Source: Xenopus tropicalis (Eukaryota > Chordata > Amphibia > Anura > Pipidae). Taken from it: a stretch of 64,000 nucleotides of DNA. The stretch is from the NCBI RefSeq assembly GCF_000004195.4, contig NC_030678.2, positions 87,022,904 to 87,086,903 of the forward strand, read 5' to 3'. Position numbers and translations under genes: made by a program. Shown piece by piece: positions 35,475-48,593 of the stretch; positions within the stretch are counted from its first letter, which is position 1; each line of letters begins with the position of its first letter. A model generated the notes under the pieces. It was not told the DNA's origin, searched no databases, and saw only the letters and a program-made list of their open reading frames with translations.

Positions 35475-35803
35475 ATGAGGTATCAGACCCCTTATCTAGA
35501 AACCCATTATCCAGAAAGTTCCAAATTATAGAAAGGCCATCTACCATAGACTCCTTTTTAATCAAATAATTGTAATTTTTAAAGGGGTTTGCTTTTTCTC
35601 TGCAATAATAAAACAGTACCTTGTACTTGATTCCAACTAAGATATTATTAATCCTTATTGGAGCCAAAACAATCCTGGTTGGTTTAATTTTTTTTTTTAT
35701 TTTTTTTAGCAAACTTAAGGTAGGAAATCCGAATTACGGAAAGGCCCCTTATCCAGAAAACCCCATGCCCCAAGCATTCTGGATAACGAGTCCCATACCT
35801 GTA
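35475..35803. mobile_element. MITE with TACAGGTATGGGACC-type ends
   Basis: Left AGGTATCAGACCCCTTATC, right end (reverse complement) TACAGGTATGGGACTCGTTA. Internal CAGTACCTTGTACTTGATTC and CCGAATTACGGAAAGGCC. Same family as 26494-26757 in the opposite orientation. Confidence 0.8.
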
Positions 35804-36575
35804 CAAGGTAAATTCGAGGAGTTTTTTTGGAATAGCCAATTGAACACTATATAGAAATAGAATTGGGATTCTGCAACTTGACCTATTTCTATACTATCAT
35901 ACTAGTACTGATGTACGATTGGCTCAAATAGTGCCCACAATTACAGGATTAGATACAGTATAAATTTAATTTCTGGTTTCTGATGGTGGCCCTGATTCTA
36001 AGAAATGCAGAAAGTTGTCTATTACTAGACTGTAGTCATGACCAGCAGTGCAGACAATAGTGCAGGATTGACAAGTACCACTATTTGCTTTTTACTGTTT
36101 ACAGCTGTTATTGCATGAAAGCATTCTGCAGAAGAAAATTACTGGAAGTAGACTTGGACAGTGGGCAATGAGTGCAGCTAAGTCCTACTGACATAAGACT
36201 GAGCCAGCACATTGGTTCTAGCTTGTAGTTTCTCAGTGTCTCCTTTAACAAATCAAGTGTAATTGGTTTAATTGCTATATTAGTATTAAGTAATAGGATT
36301 GAGATTATGTCCTGTTTGTTAGGATGAACGTTTATGGAATTTTGATACATGCTCTATCTTATAAACAATACAAGCTTCGCTGAGAGATCAGTGCTTCAGA
36401 TGAAGCACAAGGGGTTGGGGCATAATAATATGGTGATGTAGGTTGACAGTTCTTGGTCAGCAGTTCTTTTTAATGTGAATATTATCCTTGGAATTCCATT
36501 AAATAAAATTGGGACATGCTAAGCCTGGAGACATAGAGAGACATGAGTAACCTTTGTAATAGGTTACTTACAGCG
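35804..36575. other. No gene; small hairpin
   Basis: GTGCTTCAGATGAAGCAC (36391-36408) is a perfect 8-bp-arm hairpin. Nothing else. Confidence 0.5.

Positions 36576-36625
<50 letters not shown>
36576..36625. repeat. (CTTT)n microsatellite
   Basis: About 12 uninterrupted CTTT units. Confidence 0.95.
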
Positions 36626-36904
36626 CAGCATACAGTACATAACATAAAAGTTTACATATTTAAACATGCTTCTCAAAGACACCTTGTGAATAAAAAATAC
36701 ATTTCTTAACATTCACATGCAGATTTTGATATGGCCTTTACATTGATCATACTGTTTGATGTATATTTAAAAAATATTTTATATGAGAAAAATTTATATT
36801 TTTAAATGAGAACATATATGATTAAAAGTTTCAAACTTGAGAACCCCCATGTCTGTATGTGCCGTATGTACTGTACCTATGGTAAGGGGGTTATTACTCT
36901 ATAG

Positions 36905-37205
36905 CAGGGATCCCCAACCTTTTATACCCGTGAGCCACATTTAAATGGAAAAATTGTTGGGGAGCAACACAAGCATGAAAAAGGTAACTGGGGGGTGCTG
37001 ATAAGAGCCATAATTGGCTACGTAATAGTCCCTATGTGGACTGGCAGCCTACAGAAGGCTCTGGTTGGCATTGTTTTTATGCAACCAAAACTTGCTTCCT
37101 TACTAAAAATTCAAAAATAAGCACCTACTTTGAGGCCACTGGGAGCAACATACAAGGGGTTGGTGAGCAACATGTTGCTCATGAGCCACTGGTTGGGGAT
37201 CACTG
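36905..37205. mobile_element. hAT-type MITE (CAGGGATCCCCAACC), perfect target duplication
   Basis: CTCTATAG flanks both sides (36897-36904 and 37206-37213). Ends CAGGGATCCCCAACC and GGTTGGGGATCACTG are inverted with one difference. 301 bp, with GTGAGCCACATTTAAATGG and GAGCAACATGTTGCTCATGA near the ends. A fragment of the same family is at 12238-12315. Confidence 0.93.
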
Positions 37206-37213
37206 CTCTATAG

Positions 37214-39207
37214 TGCACTTAAAACACCGTGGGATTATCATGCATAGAGGAGGGAGGATCTAGAAATTTTATTTGCAGGAGGGCCTGGGGGGGTCTAAAA
37301 TATGCCCTTGCTTTATTCTATAGTTACTGAAAAAGGGGTGCTTAAACACATATGCATTATTATTTGTTTCAGCAGAAGAACTGTACTATGTAGTAATTTG
37401 CCTATATATATGTTGAGACTGGTCCTTTTTGGCCTCTATCAGTATCTGTCTATGTTTATAAGAATAACTAGGGCCAGAAAATCCAAAAATGTATGATATT
37501 TCTCAGTGTTTTTTATATATTGTTTAATTCTGTTTTATTTATTTATTGATGGCATTTGAGAACAGGCAATCATTCATTTCCCAAAATAAAAACAAACAAA
37601 CAAACAAACAAAAAAAAAAAGAAATCATAACCAACAAGAAGATCAGTAGATTTCTGAGCATCTATCCCTTTCACTTTGTAAAGCTTTGCCCAGGCCTTCA
37701 GGGGATTTACATGAATGCAAGAATAAGTCTCTGAAGAGATGTGGTGAAAAGACCTGAGAAGTGAATTGCAAAGAGGAATACACAACTTCTAATATATCCA
37801 GATTTCTTGTCTCACGAGAAAATAAAATCCCAAAGAAAACTATATAGAAATGTGAGTTAACCACTCATATAATTACTTATGAACATTTGGTAGGTAGAGC
37901 AGACTCCATTCATAAAAAGAAAATTGTGGTATCTAGGCAACACACAAGTTGGAGCAAATCCCTCACATAGATTTACTCAGGCTGCAGCATACAAGTGCCT
38001 CCAGTAAAACATGTTCCATCAGTGAACAGAAACAAAGACTTATCATATGTTGCTAATGATAAAGGTCATATGAAATGGTCATTTAACAGACTGGAAGCAA
38101 AATCTGGGCAGTCATAAAGGCATAATGATTTCGGCACATGTTCTCCTCACATCGAATTATAACATCTCTACTGCCGCTGGGTCAGGGTGCACTGCGCTGC
38201 TTGTGTTCAGCATCGGAGGGGTGGAAAATCAATGACTGATTAATACGCAGTGCTTGTGAGTGTGTATCGTGGGACTTTTCTTATGAAAAAAATTGATTTT
38301 GCCCCTACAAGTTTTACATTACATGCATATAGTATCTTTGTGCATACATGCCTCGTCTAGCCTTTTTACATAGTTTCAATCAGGGTTTTCCAAGAAAAGC
38401 TTTTATGCTGGGATTTCTCCCTCTGTGCATGTTCCGAACATTTCTAATACTGTATAACCAGTCAATATCGTTTTATCTTTGACAATATGTTCAAGTGATA
38501 ACAGCAGTACGTTCTTTGTAACACAAGAATAAAAATCAGTAATCAATTGCTGCCAAGCTGAAAACATAGGCCTGTATTACAAAAAAAATGTATTTTGGCA
38601 TTTAGTCTTGCAAAAATTACCCTAACAATAGTGTGTTCTAATTCTGACCTTTAGAAGTCTATAACAGCAATCTGCTGCAAGGTTTTGATGTTTATCTAGA
38701 GGCGAGTGACAAGAATGCTGAGAGGACTGGTTCCCATGATATCTGGAGCCTTTGCAGCAACGCAACGTTTCTAAAACCATTAGCAGGGAGTTTTCACTGC
38801 ATGCTTCCCCCTAATGGCTGAATTCATTACAGTTATTCATTTATAACATTCAGCTATGTCTAGGTCTCAAATTATATTAATAAATGAAACTAAATAGTAT
38901 TAAATAAAAAAAGAAATTCATAGTGTCCCTTTAAGGGGAATGCTATACTATTTTATACTTTTCAAATACTATACTATTAAATACTTCTGGCATTAGGCCA
39001 GATACATGGCACATATGGGCCACACCATCAAACCAGCAACTGGCCTATACATTTTAGTGTGGGTAAAATAATAAAAGTAGATATTTTATATATTTGTTTG
39101 CTCCTGCGATGAACTATAGTACACCAAGTTAAAAACAGTGATATTGCAGCAGAAACATGACCTTGCCTTAAACTTAGTTCTATAAGAAGATAAGTGCATT
39201 ACGCATA
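37214..39207. other. No gene; AAAC-rich run
   Basis: (AAAC)n and A-rich tract at 37588-37622. GTGTCCCTTTAAGGGG at 38923-38938 resembles a T2-type MITE end without a partner. Confidence 0.5.
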
Positions 39208-39385
39208 GGGGCAAATTTATCAAAATGCGAGATTAAAGCTCAGCACAGAAAAATTCACTCACTTTCTATTCATTTCTATGGGATTTTTACAAATGTATTT
39301 ATAAAATGGGGAGCCTTCACCCACCCAATTAATAGAAAGTGGGTGTATTTTTTTATGTGGTGAGCTCTATTCTCATATTTGCCCC
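39208..39385. mobile_element. Harbinger-like foldback MITE (GGGGCAAATTTATC)
   Basis: Starts GGGGCAAATTTATCAAAATG, ends CTCATATTTGCCCC. Inverted inner arms CACTCACTTTCTATTCATTT and ATAGAAAGTGGGTG. Flanking triplets ATA and ACA nearly agree. Related in its ends to the GGGGCACATTTACTAA family. Confidence 0.75.
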
Positions 39386-40552
39386 ACAGTTTACACATTC
39401 TAAAGGGAATTCTCTTTAAAAAGTAGCTCACACCCTAAGAAAGAATTGAGTATAATGCACAGGGCTCAATACAAAAAGAGCTAATGATAAAAAAAGAAAG
39501 TCACTGAAGCACAGCCTCATATGCATTGCCAAATCCATGAAATAAAATGTACAGTACACTGTAAGAGCTATTATGGGTATGGTTATTTCCCATCTGCCAG
39601 ACCAGGTTTAAATCGCAGACCTTTTCTTGATCTATGAGACCTCCTCTGGGGTTTCAAGTCAATGGAATAATGATAGTTATTATTTTTTTATGACCATTCA
39701 TTCCTTTTGTATTCATATAATGGAAGATAAAGAGGTCGGAAGGTCCCAGCTGCCAGCTTGATTGTGTTTTTCATCCAAATCATCTCCTACTATAACCTGG
39801 TTTCTTAGCGGAGCAGAAGGAAGCTGCAGCCTGACATAATGGATTCCATGGGTACTTAGAATGTAACACAGTAATGGTACTAGTGTGCTCTTTCTCCGAC
39901 AAGTGTAACATACTTTCAAGATGTTATTTTTTTTTTCCAGAACTAAACTTGATTGTATATGTGGCCTATGTTTTAATTATAGATTCATACACACAAGCAC
40001 ACACACCTATGTATATTATATAGATAAAGCATACTAAGGAAGAGCTGACTGTTATTGCCTACAATTCAAGAGCTCTACATGGCACAGCCAGATATAAGCA
40101 AACCCTTTGCCAGTCTGGTCTTGTTTTTGTATGCAGTTATCATGATTATAGAAAGGTCTTCACAATTCCTTGCTTATATTCGTCAAACCTCCTCCTCTCA
40201 ACTCACAGTGCAGCTTATCTACCTTTGCATGTCAGTCTGCAGAAAGGTGAAGACATCACACCGCTCCTGCATCTTATGCCTGTCACTTACACTCCTTGGG
40301 TCCCTGATAAGAAATGCTAGCAAAACTCACAGTGTCTATTCTGTTATTATTAACTCTATCTACAGTCTACAGTCTTTCCCTTAAATAAATGCCCACCTCA
40401 CCTGTTAAGACTCTTGAACTCTCTAGTTTCTCACACAGCAGCATTATATGTCTTCCTTTTGTTAATCTCTAGAACAATGGGCAGGGCGACCAAAACTTCA
40501 TAACACTCAATCCAAAGTCCTTCTGTTACACATGCTGTCTGGGTAATACTGG
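39386..40552. other. No recognisable feature
   Basis: Non-coding. Confidence 0.5.
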
Positions 40553-40860
40553 GGTAAAGGTGGCCATACACAGTCCAATTTATGATCTTTCCCACAACCA
40601 CCAGTCATAGGAAAAATCATTCATCATTAAAAGCTGAATCGTCAGATATGCAGGTAAAAACATAGGAGTTCTTTACCCATATCTAATGATTTAGCATTAA
40701 CGTTATGATGTTCAGGAACCTTCAAAGGCACTCAATTCAAATTTTCAGTCCTGATCGACAAGGCGACTGATATCCAAGGCTTTTACTGATATCAGTCGCC
40801 TTGTCTTCCACTTTGTTTTGCATAATAATATCGGTGAATGTATGGCAGATTCTTTACCTT
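40553..40860. mobile_element. MITE with GGTGGCCATACAC-type end and central hairpin
   Basis: Left AAAGGTGGCCATACACAG; right (reverse complement) AAAGAATCTGCCATACATTC. A perfect 18-bp-arm hairpin GACAAGGCGACTGATATC lies at 40757-40774 and 40788-40805. A fragment of the same family is at 58529-58596. Confidence 0.7.
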
Positions 40861-41043
40861 TGATATGCCAGACCTCCAGAGAGCACTGATATTTAGGATA
40901 GACTTCTGAAATTATAAACCAAAATTAAATTGTGTTGGTATAAATATGTATATAATTATTTATTTAATTGATTGTAAAGCTGGTTGTGAAGCAGCAGGTA
41001 TTAATGTTTGTGAAACATAGCATTTACATTACATTAACATTAT
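40861..41043. other. No recognisable feature
   Basis: Short AT-rich spacer. Confidence 0.5.
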
Positions 41044-41745
41044 TTATTATTTATAAAGCGCCAACATATTCCGCAGCGCTGTACAATAGGTGGGTTACAT
41101 ACTTTGGACATACAGAGTAACATATAAAGCAATCAATAACCGATACAAGAGGTGAAGAGGGCCCTGCCCAAAATAGCTTACAATCTACAAGGAGAAAGGG
41201 TTGAGACACAAGGTGTGGGACTGGGCATGACCAGAGTTGTGAGAGGTGTGACACAGGGTATTGCTAAACTAGATTAGGGTAAGCTTCTCTGAATAAATGT
41301 GTTTTTAGAGATCTCTTGAAGGCAGAGAGATTGGGAGAAAGTCTGATAGTTTGTGGGAGTGAATTCCAGAGAAGGGGGGCAGCCCTTGCAAATGCGAGCG
41401 TGTGAGGAGGGAATGAGAGAGGAGTTGAGGAGCAGGTCAGTAGAGGAGCGTAACAAGCGGGTTGGATGGTACCTAGAGATAAGTTCAGAGATGTAGGGTG
41501 GGGCAGAGTTATGAACTGCTTTAAATGTGAGAGTAGGGGAAACCAGAGCAGGGATTGGCAGAGTGGCACGGCAGAGGAGAAGCGGTTAGAGAGGTGTATG
41601 AGCCTGGCAGCAGTATTCATTATAGACTGGAGAGGGGACAGTCTTTGGAGGGGAAGGCCAATTAATAGGGAGTTACAGTAGTCCAGGCGAGATATTATAT
41701 AAGAGAGTGAAAAAGAATATGAAATACTGACAAATCTAACCATCT
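41044..41745 (-). pseudogene. L2 LINE, 3' end with reverse transcriptase C-terminus
   Basis: The minus-strand frame (to 41264) carries ISRLDYCNSLLIGLPLQRL, NTAARLIHL and LWNSLPQTIRLSPNLSAFK, then LKTHLF: the standard L2 C-terminal order. After the stop comes the L2 3' UTR ending in GCGCTGCGGAATATGTTGGC and GCTTTATAAATAATAAAT. The reverse transcriptase active site is absent, so the copy is 5'-truncated, the usual fate in target-primed reverse transcription. The C-terminal frame is still open, unlike the CR1 pieces, which suggests a younger insertion. Confidence 0.9.
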
Positions 41746-43938
41746 CTATTGTACTTTGCTTTGCTAATACATAAGAAAGACAACTGTGTTCCTTGTACAG
41801 TACAAGCTTTTTCAATATATTCTAATCTGTGCAAACTTTTGCAAATACTGCCCATTTATAGCTTTCCAGGCAATTTATATAATAACAAGAGCAATGTTTG
41901 CCCTAGATCTTATAAGCCATACCAACTGATCAGTAAACTAATTAATGATACCTGCTGGTTTTACATTAGGATGGGAGACAATGCTACTATAGAAACAGAT
42001 TTTCACCTTCACAAACAGCATATTTGCAGTTTATTCAAACAACAAACAAAGGAACATGTACATATTCCACTACCTTGCAGAGACAAGCCAACATAATCAC
42101 TTAATTTTAACAGAACTCTGCTCAAAGGCTCACTTACGTCAGCAAGCACAGTGGGAAACTTGCACTTTTCGCCACAGTCAACTGTGCATAAAACTACTTT
42201 CATGAAAGTTCAAGATGCACTCTGTGCTCCTCCCTATATTTGTGCTTGGTGACTCTTTGTCCTTCCTGCCTTCTATTCTGAATTGTAAGCTGCAGTACCT
42301 ATTGATGCAGAGGTACCCTGGAGCTACCACTACCTACAACATACGAAGCGATTCCAGGCAGACTTAGGACATTTTCAGCAGAATTGTGTCCGATATGTGA
42401 CAAAGTGCAGACACAGTTGCATCAACTTTGGTGAATTAGTTACAATTGCAGTAGTTGCAGCACAATTGCTGCAAGGCAATTGTCCATTTTCATCCACAAT
42501 AATGATAGAATTCTGGGGGGGAACACTGCAATACTTGGGAAAAAAACAGTGATTTTTTTTTGCATTTTGCTCATTGCACTTGTGGGCATAAATTAGCTTT
42601 CATATGTATGACACATGACTCCTTCTTCTTGCATGTACAGTAGATAAATGGGTTTATTAGGCTTTGGACATCAAAGTCACCTGGTGAATTCCTTAATATG
42701 ATTGGGGTTAGTTAACTAAAGCTGTTGTACAGCAAAAAGAGGAATTCAGATTTCAACTGTAATACTACTGCTAGCTATTACTATTATTCAGCATAACTGT
42801 TTCTTACAACTGTAGCCCCTCCGAAGCCCCTGTATTAGCATCATTTTTCTGAAAATCGTTTTTGTCAATTAAACCATTTATTTTGTTAATTGGAATATTG
42901 ATTTTGTATGACAGCATTGATTTTGTAATCTGCACTGTCAAACTGTGAACAAAAGGATTCTGTGAAGTCTGACACCATACCATGGTATTTTTTGGCTGTT
43001 AAAGATATAGCAAAGAAAGGTATGATAACAATATCGTTTGTGAGTTATATTTTCTTGCTGAAGATATTAGAAAAATTGTACAGGGATTTTTTTAATGGTA
43101 AAATACAATAGAGAGAACATTGTTGATACTATATATTCCAGAACCCTACAGAGAGCACCTATAGCTTTGCTGCAGAAACACTTTATTTTAGTTTTCTATA
43201 CTGGAAGAAATACCAAGGTCTTTGCTAATTCTCTGTAGGGAACTGAGAGCGAAGGCAAACAAACATCACAACAATGCCACAAAGAAACAAAATAATAATA
43301 ATAACTTCACAGACTTGAACCCTCATGTGAATTCGAAACAATAGAACATTTTTTTGTGAATCCAAGTCACATACAAAGAAAGGACAAACTTTATTCATTC
43401 CCTAAGGGTCTGACATTCTATCCCACAAAACAGAATTTTGCAATGACATGGAAGACTTCTTCAGGTAATTACGCCTAAAGGAATTCTTCCATGACAGAGT
43501 GAATTCTAAACCGATGCATCCATGATAAAAGAACAAATCAAGGAGAGGAAACAACTGTCTTATATGAGCACCCAGTAAATGAAGTTATAATACCGCGGGG
43601 AAATAAAACAGAACGACCCAGACAGCTATCAAGTATGGCTTTGAAGTGTTCAAAATTAAAGTGGCAAAGGCAACTGTCTGATATTAGGAACAATAGCAGA
43701 CCTCACACCAAAAGAAAGTAAAGTGGGGTGCAAGTGGAAAATTCTGGTACCTTCCAACCAATAATATACACAACAGCAGACAACATTGGGTGCTCAGACA
43801 AATATCAGGTACAAGCTATTAAAATTAATTTGCAGCATATCTTTACACATTTTGCCCAATATAGGGTAGATCTGCAGGGTAGGTCATTTGTAAGTTGTAG
43901 TGGATAGTACTATGGCAGTAGAAAGATTTGTAGGACAC
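41746..43938. other. No recognisable feature
   Basis: Non-coding; no supported repeat. Confidence 0.5.
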
Positions 43939-43941
43939 TTA

Positions 43942-44410
43942 GGGGCTGATTTACTAAGACACGATTTCGAATCCGAATTGGAAAAATTCCGATTGGAAAC
44001 GAACATTTTACGACTTTTTCGGTAATTTTGCGATTTTTTCGTATTTTTTGCGATTTTTTTCGGCGTCTTTACGATTTTTGCGTAAAAGCGCGAGTTTTTC
44101 GTAGCCATTACGAAAGTTGCGCAAAGTCGCGATTTTTTCGTAGCGTTAACACTTGCGCGCAAAGTCGCGCCTTTTTCGTAGCGTTAAAACTTAAAAGGCG
44201 CGACGTTTCGCGCAAGTTTTAACGCTACGAAAATATCGCGACTTTGCGCAACTTTCGTAATGGCTACGAAAAACTCGCGTTTTTACGCAAAAATCGTAAA
44301 GACGCCGAAAAAATCGCAAAAGATACGAAAAAAACGCAAAATTACCGATCATTACGAAAAAAACGCAATCGGACGCATTCGGCCCGTTCGTGGGTTAGTA
44401 AATGTGCCCC
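43942..44410. mobile_element. PIF/Harbinger-type foldback MITE, complete
   Basis: GGGGCTGATTTACTAAG ... TTAGTAAATGTGCCCC with TTA at 43939-43941 and 44411-44413. 469 bp; inner arms AAAAGCGCGAGTTTTTCGTA and its inverse meet near 44185. Dense CGAAAAA / TTTTTCG modules and AACGCTACGAAAA. Confidence 0.92.
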
Positions 44411-44413
44411 TTA

Positions 44414-46123
44414 TAGTACATTTTAGAGACCCCTGGTTCATATAAAGAATATTATGGCACATATTTTGGCACCCCTCTGAGGAGATAGATGATGTTGCCA
44501 ATAGCTTTTTGTGCCCTATGGCACAAGAAGCTGCAATAAGGGCAAGAGGACTCATTATTAAGTAGAGTAACTTTGATATCCTGCTGTGAAACTACTTAGA
44601 TAGCAGCCTGAAGCACCACTGAGCTTAAGATAGTTTGTTTGAGTACTGTACCCAAACTCTACCTCTAAACTTTGATTTGTGATTATTTTACTGTGTCACC
44701 TGAAATGTCTGTGTTCCTAGTAAATCTATTAACTGTTTAGAAACCACAAGTACACATTGTAGTGATTTATACCACACGGGATAGTGCCCACTATTCTTCG
44801 GTTTATGTGAGTATTTGTGTCAGGTAGCTGACCCTGTCCAAAAAAAGTGCATTACCTTAACTGATATTAATATTTTTTTTAAATAAATTGCATATTCTAA
44901 TGTAATATTTGCCTGCAGCTGCCCTTATGAATACAGTCCAGATCGTTTTTAAAAGGGCTGTATTTATTAGCGGCAAAAGGAGGAAGTAGGTGTCCCCCTT
45001 CTTTGTCCTAAAATGTGTGACATTTAGATGTGCTCTCTGAATTAGCACAAAGTTGACTGCTTTTGCACCACTTATGGCCCTGACACTTCTGTTCCCTTTT
45101 TGAAGGTTTTTTAAGGTGCAAAGTACAAAAGAACCCTGGCACAAGTCACCAAGTTGCAAAGCATATAGGCAGGTGCACGGACTCCTGAAAAAGTTGCCCT
45201 TTGTGTGTGAGTGTGATAGGGACTTTAGATTCAGAGCTCACTGGGGAAGGGACTGATGAGAACAACGCCTCCCCACTCACTCATTTTGTGCATACGTTTG
45301 ATATTGGAGCAGTGGATGCGATTCAGCCTCCTATGTCACACGCATTCACATAATGAGCGGTGGCATTTGCTCATTATACGCAAAAGAGTGTCACAGCTAC
45401 CTCCTGGTGCGGGCAGCCTAGTGCTGGTGGGGGCTATTTTTTTCTCAACTGGAGTGCAGGCTCTATTAGCCCACACCTCTGGAAGTGGAAACAATTTGAA
45501 GGTAAGCAAGTACTGCTTTCAATAGCAATTACATTTACAAATAACTTTTAAAGCACTAACATTTTTGTAATAAATTCATAATGGTTATATTTTCTTTTAT
45601 TAGGCACAAAACAATTTTTGGTGCCCCACATACAATAAAATGTATAAATCTGTACCAGTTATATAGTGAACTGATAGTTGCAATGTTATTCCTGTTAGCT
45701 TGCATAACCCTTGGGCAGCTTTATTAACACAGTTAAAAACACTTTATGCTAAGGTTGGCAAGTGAGAGCAGGGTAGGCCTTTAACCAAGGAGGCTGAACT
45801 GAACTCAATTATGCAAGGGCACACTAGCCCTTTCCCACTCAGGCAAGCACCCCACCAACCAACAGCTGTGACTAACCCAATAACTCACATTTTAACACAT
45901 CCCCAGAACTACCAGCAAACTATTTTAGGGTGACTGGGAGTCATGCTGCTTTCCAGTTGCCAAACTGGATCTAAAACAATTCCTTGCTGTGGTAACCTAG
46001 CAACCTAATGTATGCCTTTCCCCTCCTATATGTGACTCCGCTCTGAACCCTCCTGCTTCCCAAAAAGTTTCATATGTTCAAGTAGTTTTTGTTTTGTTGA
46101 GCATTTGAATGCCCATGGCTGCT
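44414..46123. other. No gene; short L2-type tail at 45215-45262
   Basis: GGGACTTTAGATTCAGAGCT and CACTGGGGAAGGGACTGATG at 45220-45262 match the L2/SINE tail (TTAGATTGTAAGCTC...GGGGCAGGGACTGATG), truncated. The rest is featureless. Confidence 0.5.
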
Positions 46124-46651
46124 TTAAAGGAGAACTAAACCTGAAAAATGAATATGGCTAGAAATGCCATATTTTATGTACTGAACTTACTGCACTAGCC
46201 TAAATGTTTAGCATCTCTATAATAGTAATGATCCAGGTTCTTAAATTTGTCACAGGAGCTTACAATCTTGGATTTAGTTAGAAGTGTCAGTGACATGCTC
46301 AGTGTGCTCTGGGCAGCTTTTGAGAAGCTAAGCTTAGGGGTTGGTGCAAATTATCAAGCAGAAAATTAGGTTTACCGGTCATATAAGCTGATTCCACATG
46401 GCTAATTAGTAAATGTGATGCTAATTGCACTGGTTTCAGAGGTTCAGTTCTTAAGCTCAGTAACTGACAGTAGCACAGGGCATGTTCAGTGAAGCAGCAG
46501 AAAAGAAGATGGGGAGCTTCTAGGGGCATCTTTGGAGGCACAGAGCTTCACAGCTAAAGGGCTGTGGTTGTCTTGGGCTGGTTCACAACCCCAAAGCAAA
46601 ATGAACAATTTTTTTCTCTACCTATTTAGTTGTGCTCTAGTTCCCCTTTAA
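46124..46651. mobile_element. T2-type MITE
   Basis: TTAAAGGAGAACTAAACCTG at the left; the reverse complement of the right end is TTAAAGGGGAACTAGAGCAC. TTAA at 46124-46127 and 46648-46651. Confidence 0.88.
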
Positions 46652-48593
46652 TAATTTTGTAATGATTAATATTCAATAAGCATAATTTCAGGGCTTTAGA
46701 ACAATAAGACTTAGAACAATTTATCATCTTACATCAGGCCTTTTACATTCATGGAAAGTGCACCTCAGTAAACTAGCAGGACAACAGGTGCAGCAAAACA
46801 ACTAGATTTCATAGTTTTCTTCTGCAGCAGAGACAAAGAAGTACCCTAAACCATTTCTTTTTTATTTGGTCAAGAAATGCACAAAGCATGCGCATGGTAT
46901 GACTAGTATTGGAATTTTGCTGAAATATTTTTGCTTTAAACTTGAATCCCTGGTCACCCCGCAACAACAGCCAAGATGAGCCCCCACATCTCCAATGTTT
47001 ACATTGAATGTTCTTAGATTGCCTTACAGGCTTAAACAAAAAAAAAACAGTTTAAAATTTCAGAATATCACTTTCAGCTGAGGAAATGTTTTTTAAAGTA
47101 AAAGCAGTAAATGTTATGAAACACGATTCTGCATAAATTCTTATTGGCATATAGAGTTGTATCTTGCTGATTATGATACAATAGACTCTCAGCCTCAAAG
47201 GGCCTGCAGCTACTCAGCAACATGCACATCATCCAGCAAGATGCCTGCAAATGCCGCTACTCATCATTCTCTTCTCTCTGTATATTTCACTTCTGTTAAT
47301 TCTATTGTATATACTGTCTCTCCAAAACCTTCTCCAACTCTCAAACAAGACTCTATTTGCAAGGATATATCTAATCAAAGTAATTCTGAAAGTCATTGTG
47401 CAAAATTATTAATTTTTTTTTCATTTTTGAGGGTTTGTTTTTACTTTTTTTGTTACTATTGCATAATGTATAATCTTTCTTTTTTTTGAGAATTCCTTTT
47501 TGCCTAACACAGCAGCTACTTCATTTTTCTTCTGTGCCTTTCAGCCATGAGGATTAGCTCTGATAAAAAAGCAAAACATCTAATGCTGTTATAGTAAGGA
47601 ATATTAAACTGAACTTCACTAGTTTATATGCTGAGGACTTCCCATACCAGGCAGTTGAACTGAAGAAGCTGCTCGGATGAGTAGTGAAATGTCTTCAATG
47701 ATTACTTAGCAAGTCCCGTTGCTTTAGATTTACCTATAATAAATATACCATGACCTGGATTAATGAAAATCTTCATAGTTATATAAACTTCACAAGGCAG
47801 CGTCTCCTCTCTGTTAATGGATGGTGTTTTGATTATTGTGTTAATTCACAGATAGTTGTGCTGATGGTACAGTAAATGCAGCAAACTCAGAAACCCCCCT
47901 CCAAAATATCCTTTGGTACATCCTATCTCCTAAGGGTTGACATTTGATTTCTGGAAGAAATACAAAATTTCTTACCTTTTAGGGTTTCTTTCTTCAATAA
48001 TAACAATGGCGAAAATAATTATTTTTACCAGTAAGCACCACTGCAAAAAGGAGAGTATAAAGCCACATATTTTCTCTTTTATAAAGCCATACCTTCTGTC
48101 TGCTTTCACTGATCAAATAAGCCACAATCTATTGTATAGAGATATACTGTATATACATGATATACAAAACAGAATGTCCTTGTGTCTTGCAAGAAATTGT
48201 TAGAAACAAAAATACAGGCACACATACAAAAACATATACACAAACACACAAGCACTCATACATATTTCCTAATTCCCTTTATGTTCTCCATTAACTCACA
48301 TAAGATAAGACATTCTACTTTAATCCACAATTGCTTTATTTGTCACTGTATGCCACAGTACAATATTGTACCTTGCAGTAGAATAAGCAAAACAAAAACA
48401 CTGGACAGCGGTGGAACTTTTGTAATGGTTAAACCTTAAAATAGAGTTATATAGCTTGCTTTTCTTTGGCTTAACTCAAAAGTACCACCACCTGTACACT
48501 ATGAGCATGCTTAGGGAATAATATGTGGATTTAATTAAACTGAAGAAATATGTATTACTCATGAAAGTTTAATATTTCATAAAAGCTTAAGAC
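46652..48593. other. No recognisable feature
   Basis: Non-coding, several short T runs. Confidence 0.5.

Noticed and set aside
36391..36408. GTGCTTCAGATGAAGCAC as a fifth hammerhead-like site
   Set aside because: It is a simple hairpin; the GAAA box and the second stem are absent.
41264..41815. 183-codon frame, longest in the window
   Set aside because: Not a host gene: its sequence is the C-terminus of an L2 LINE reverse transcriptase, and the first residues lie outside the LINE.
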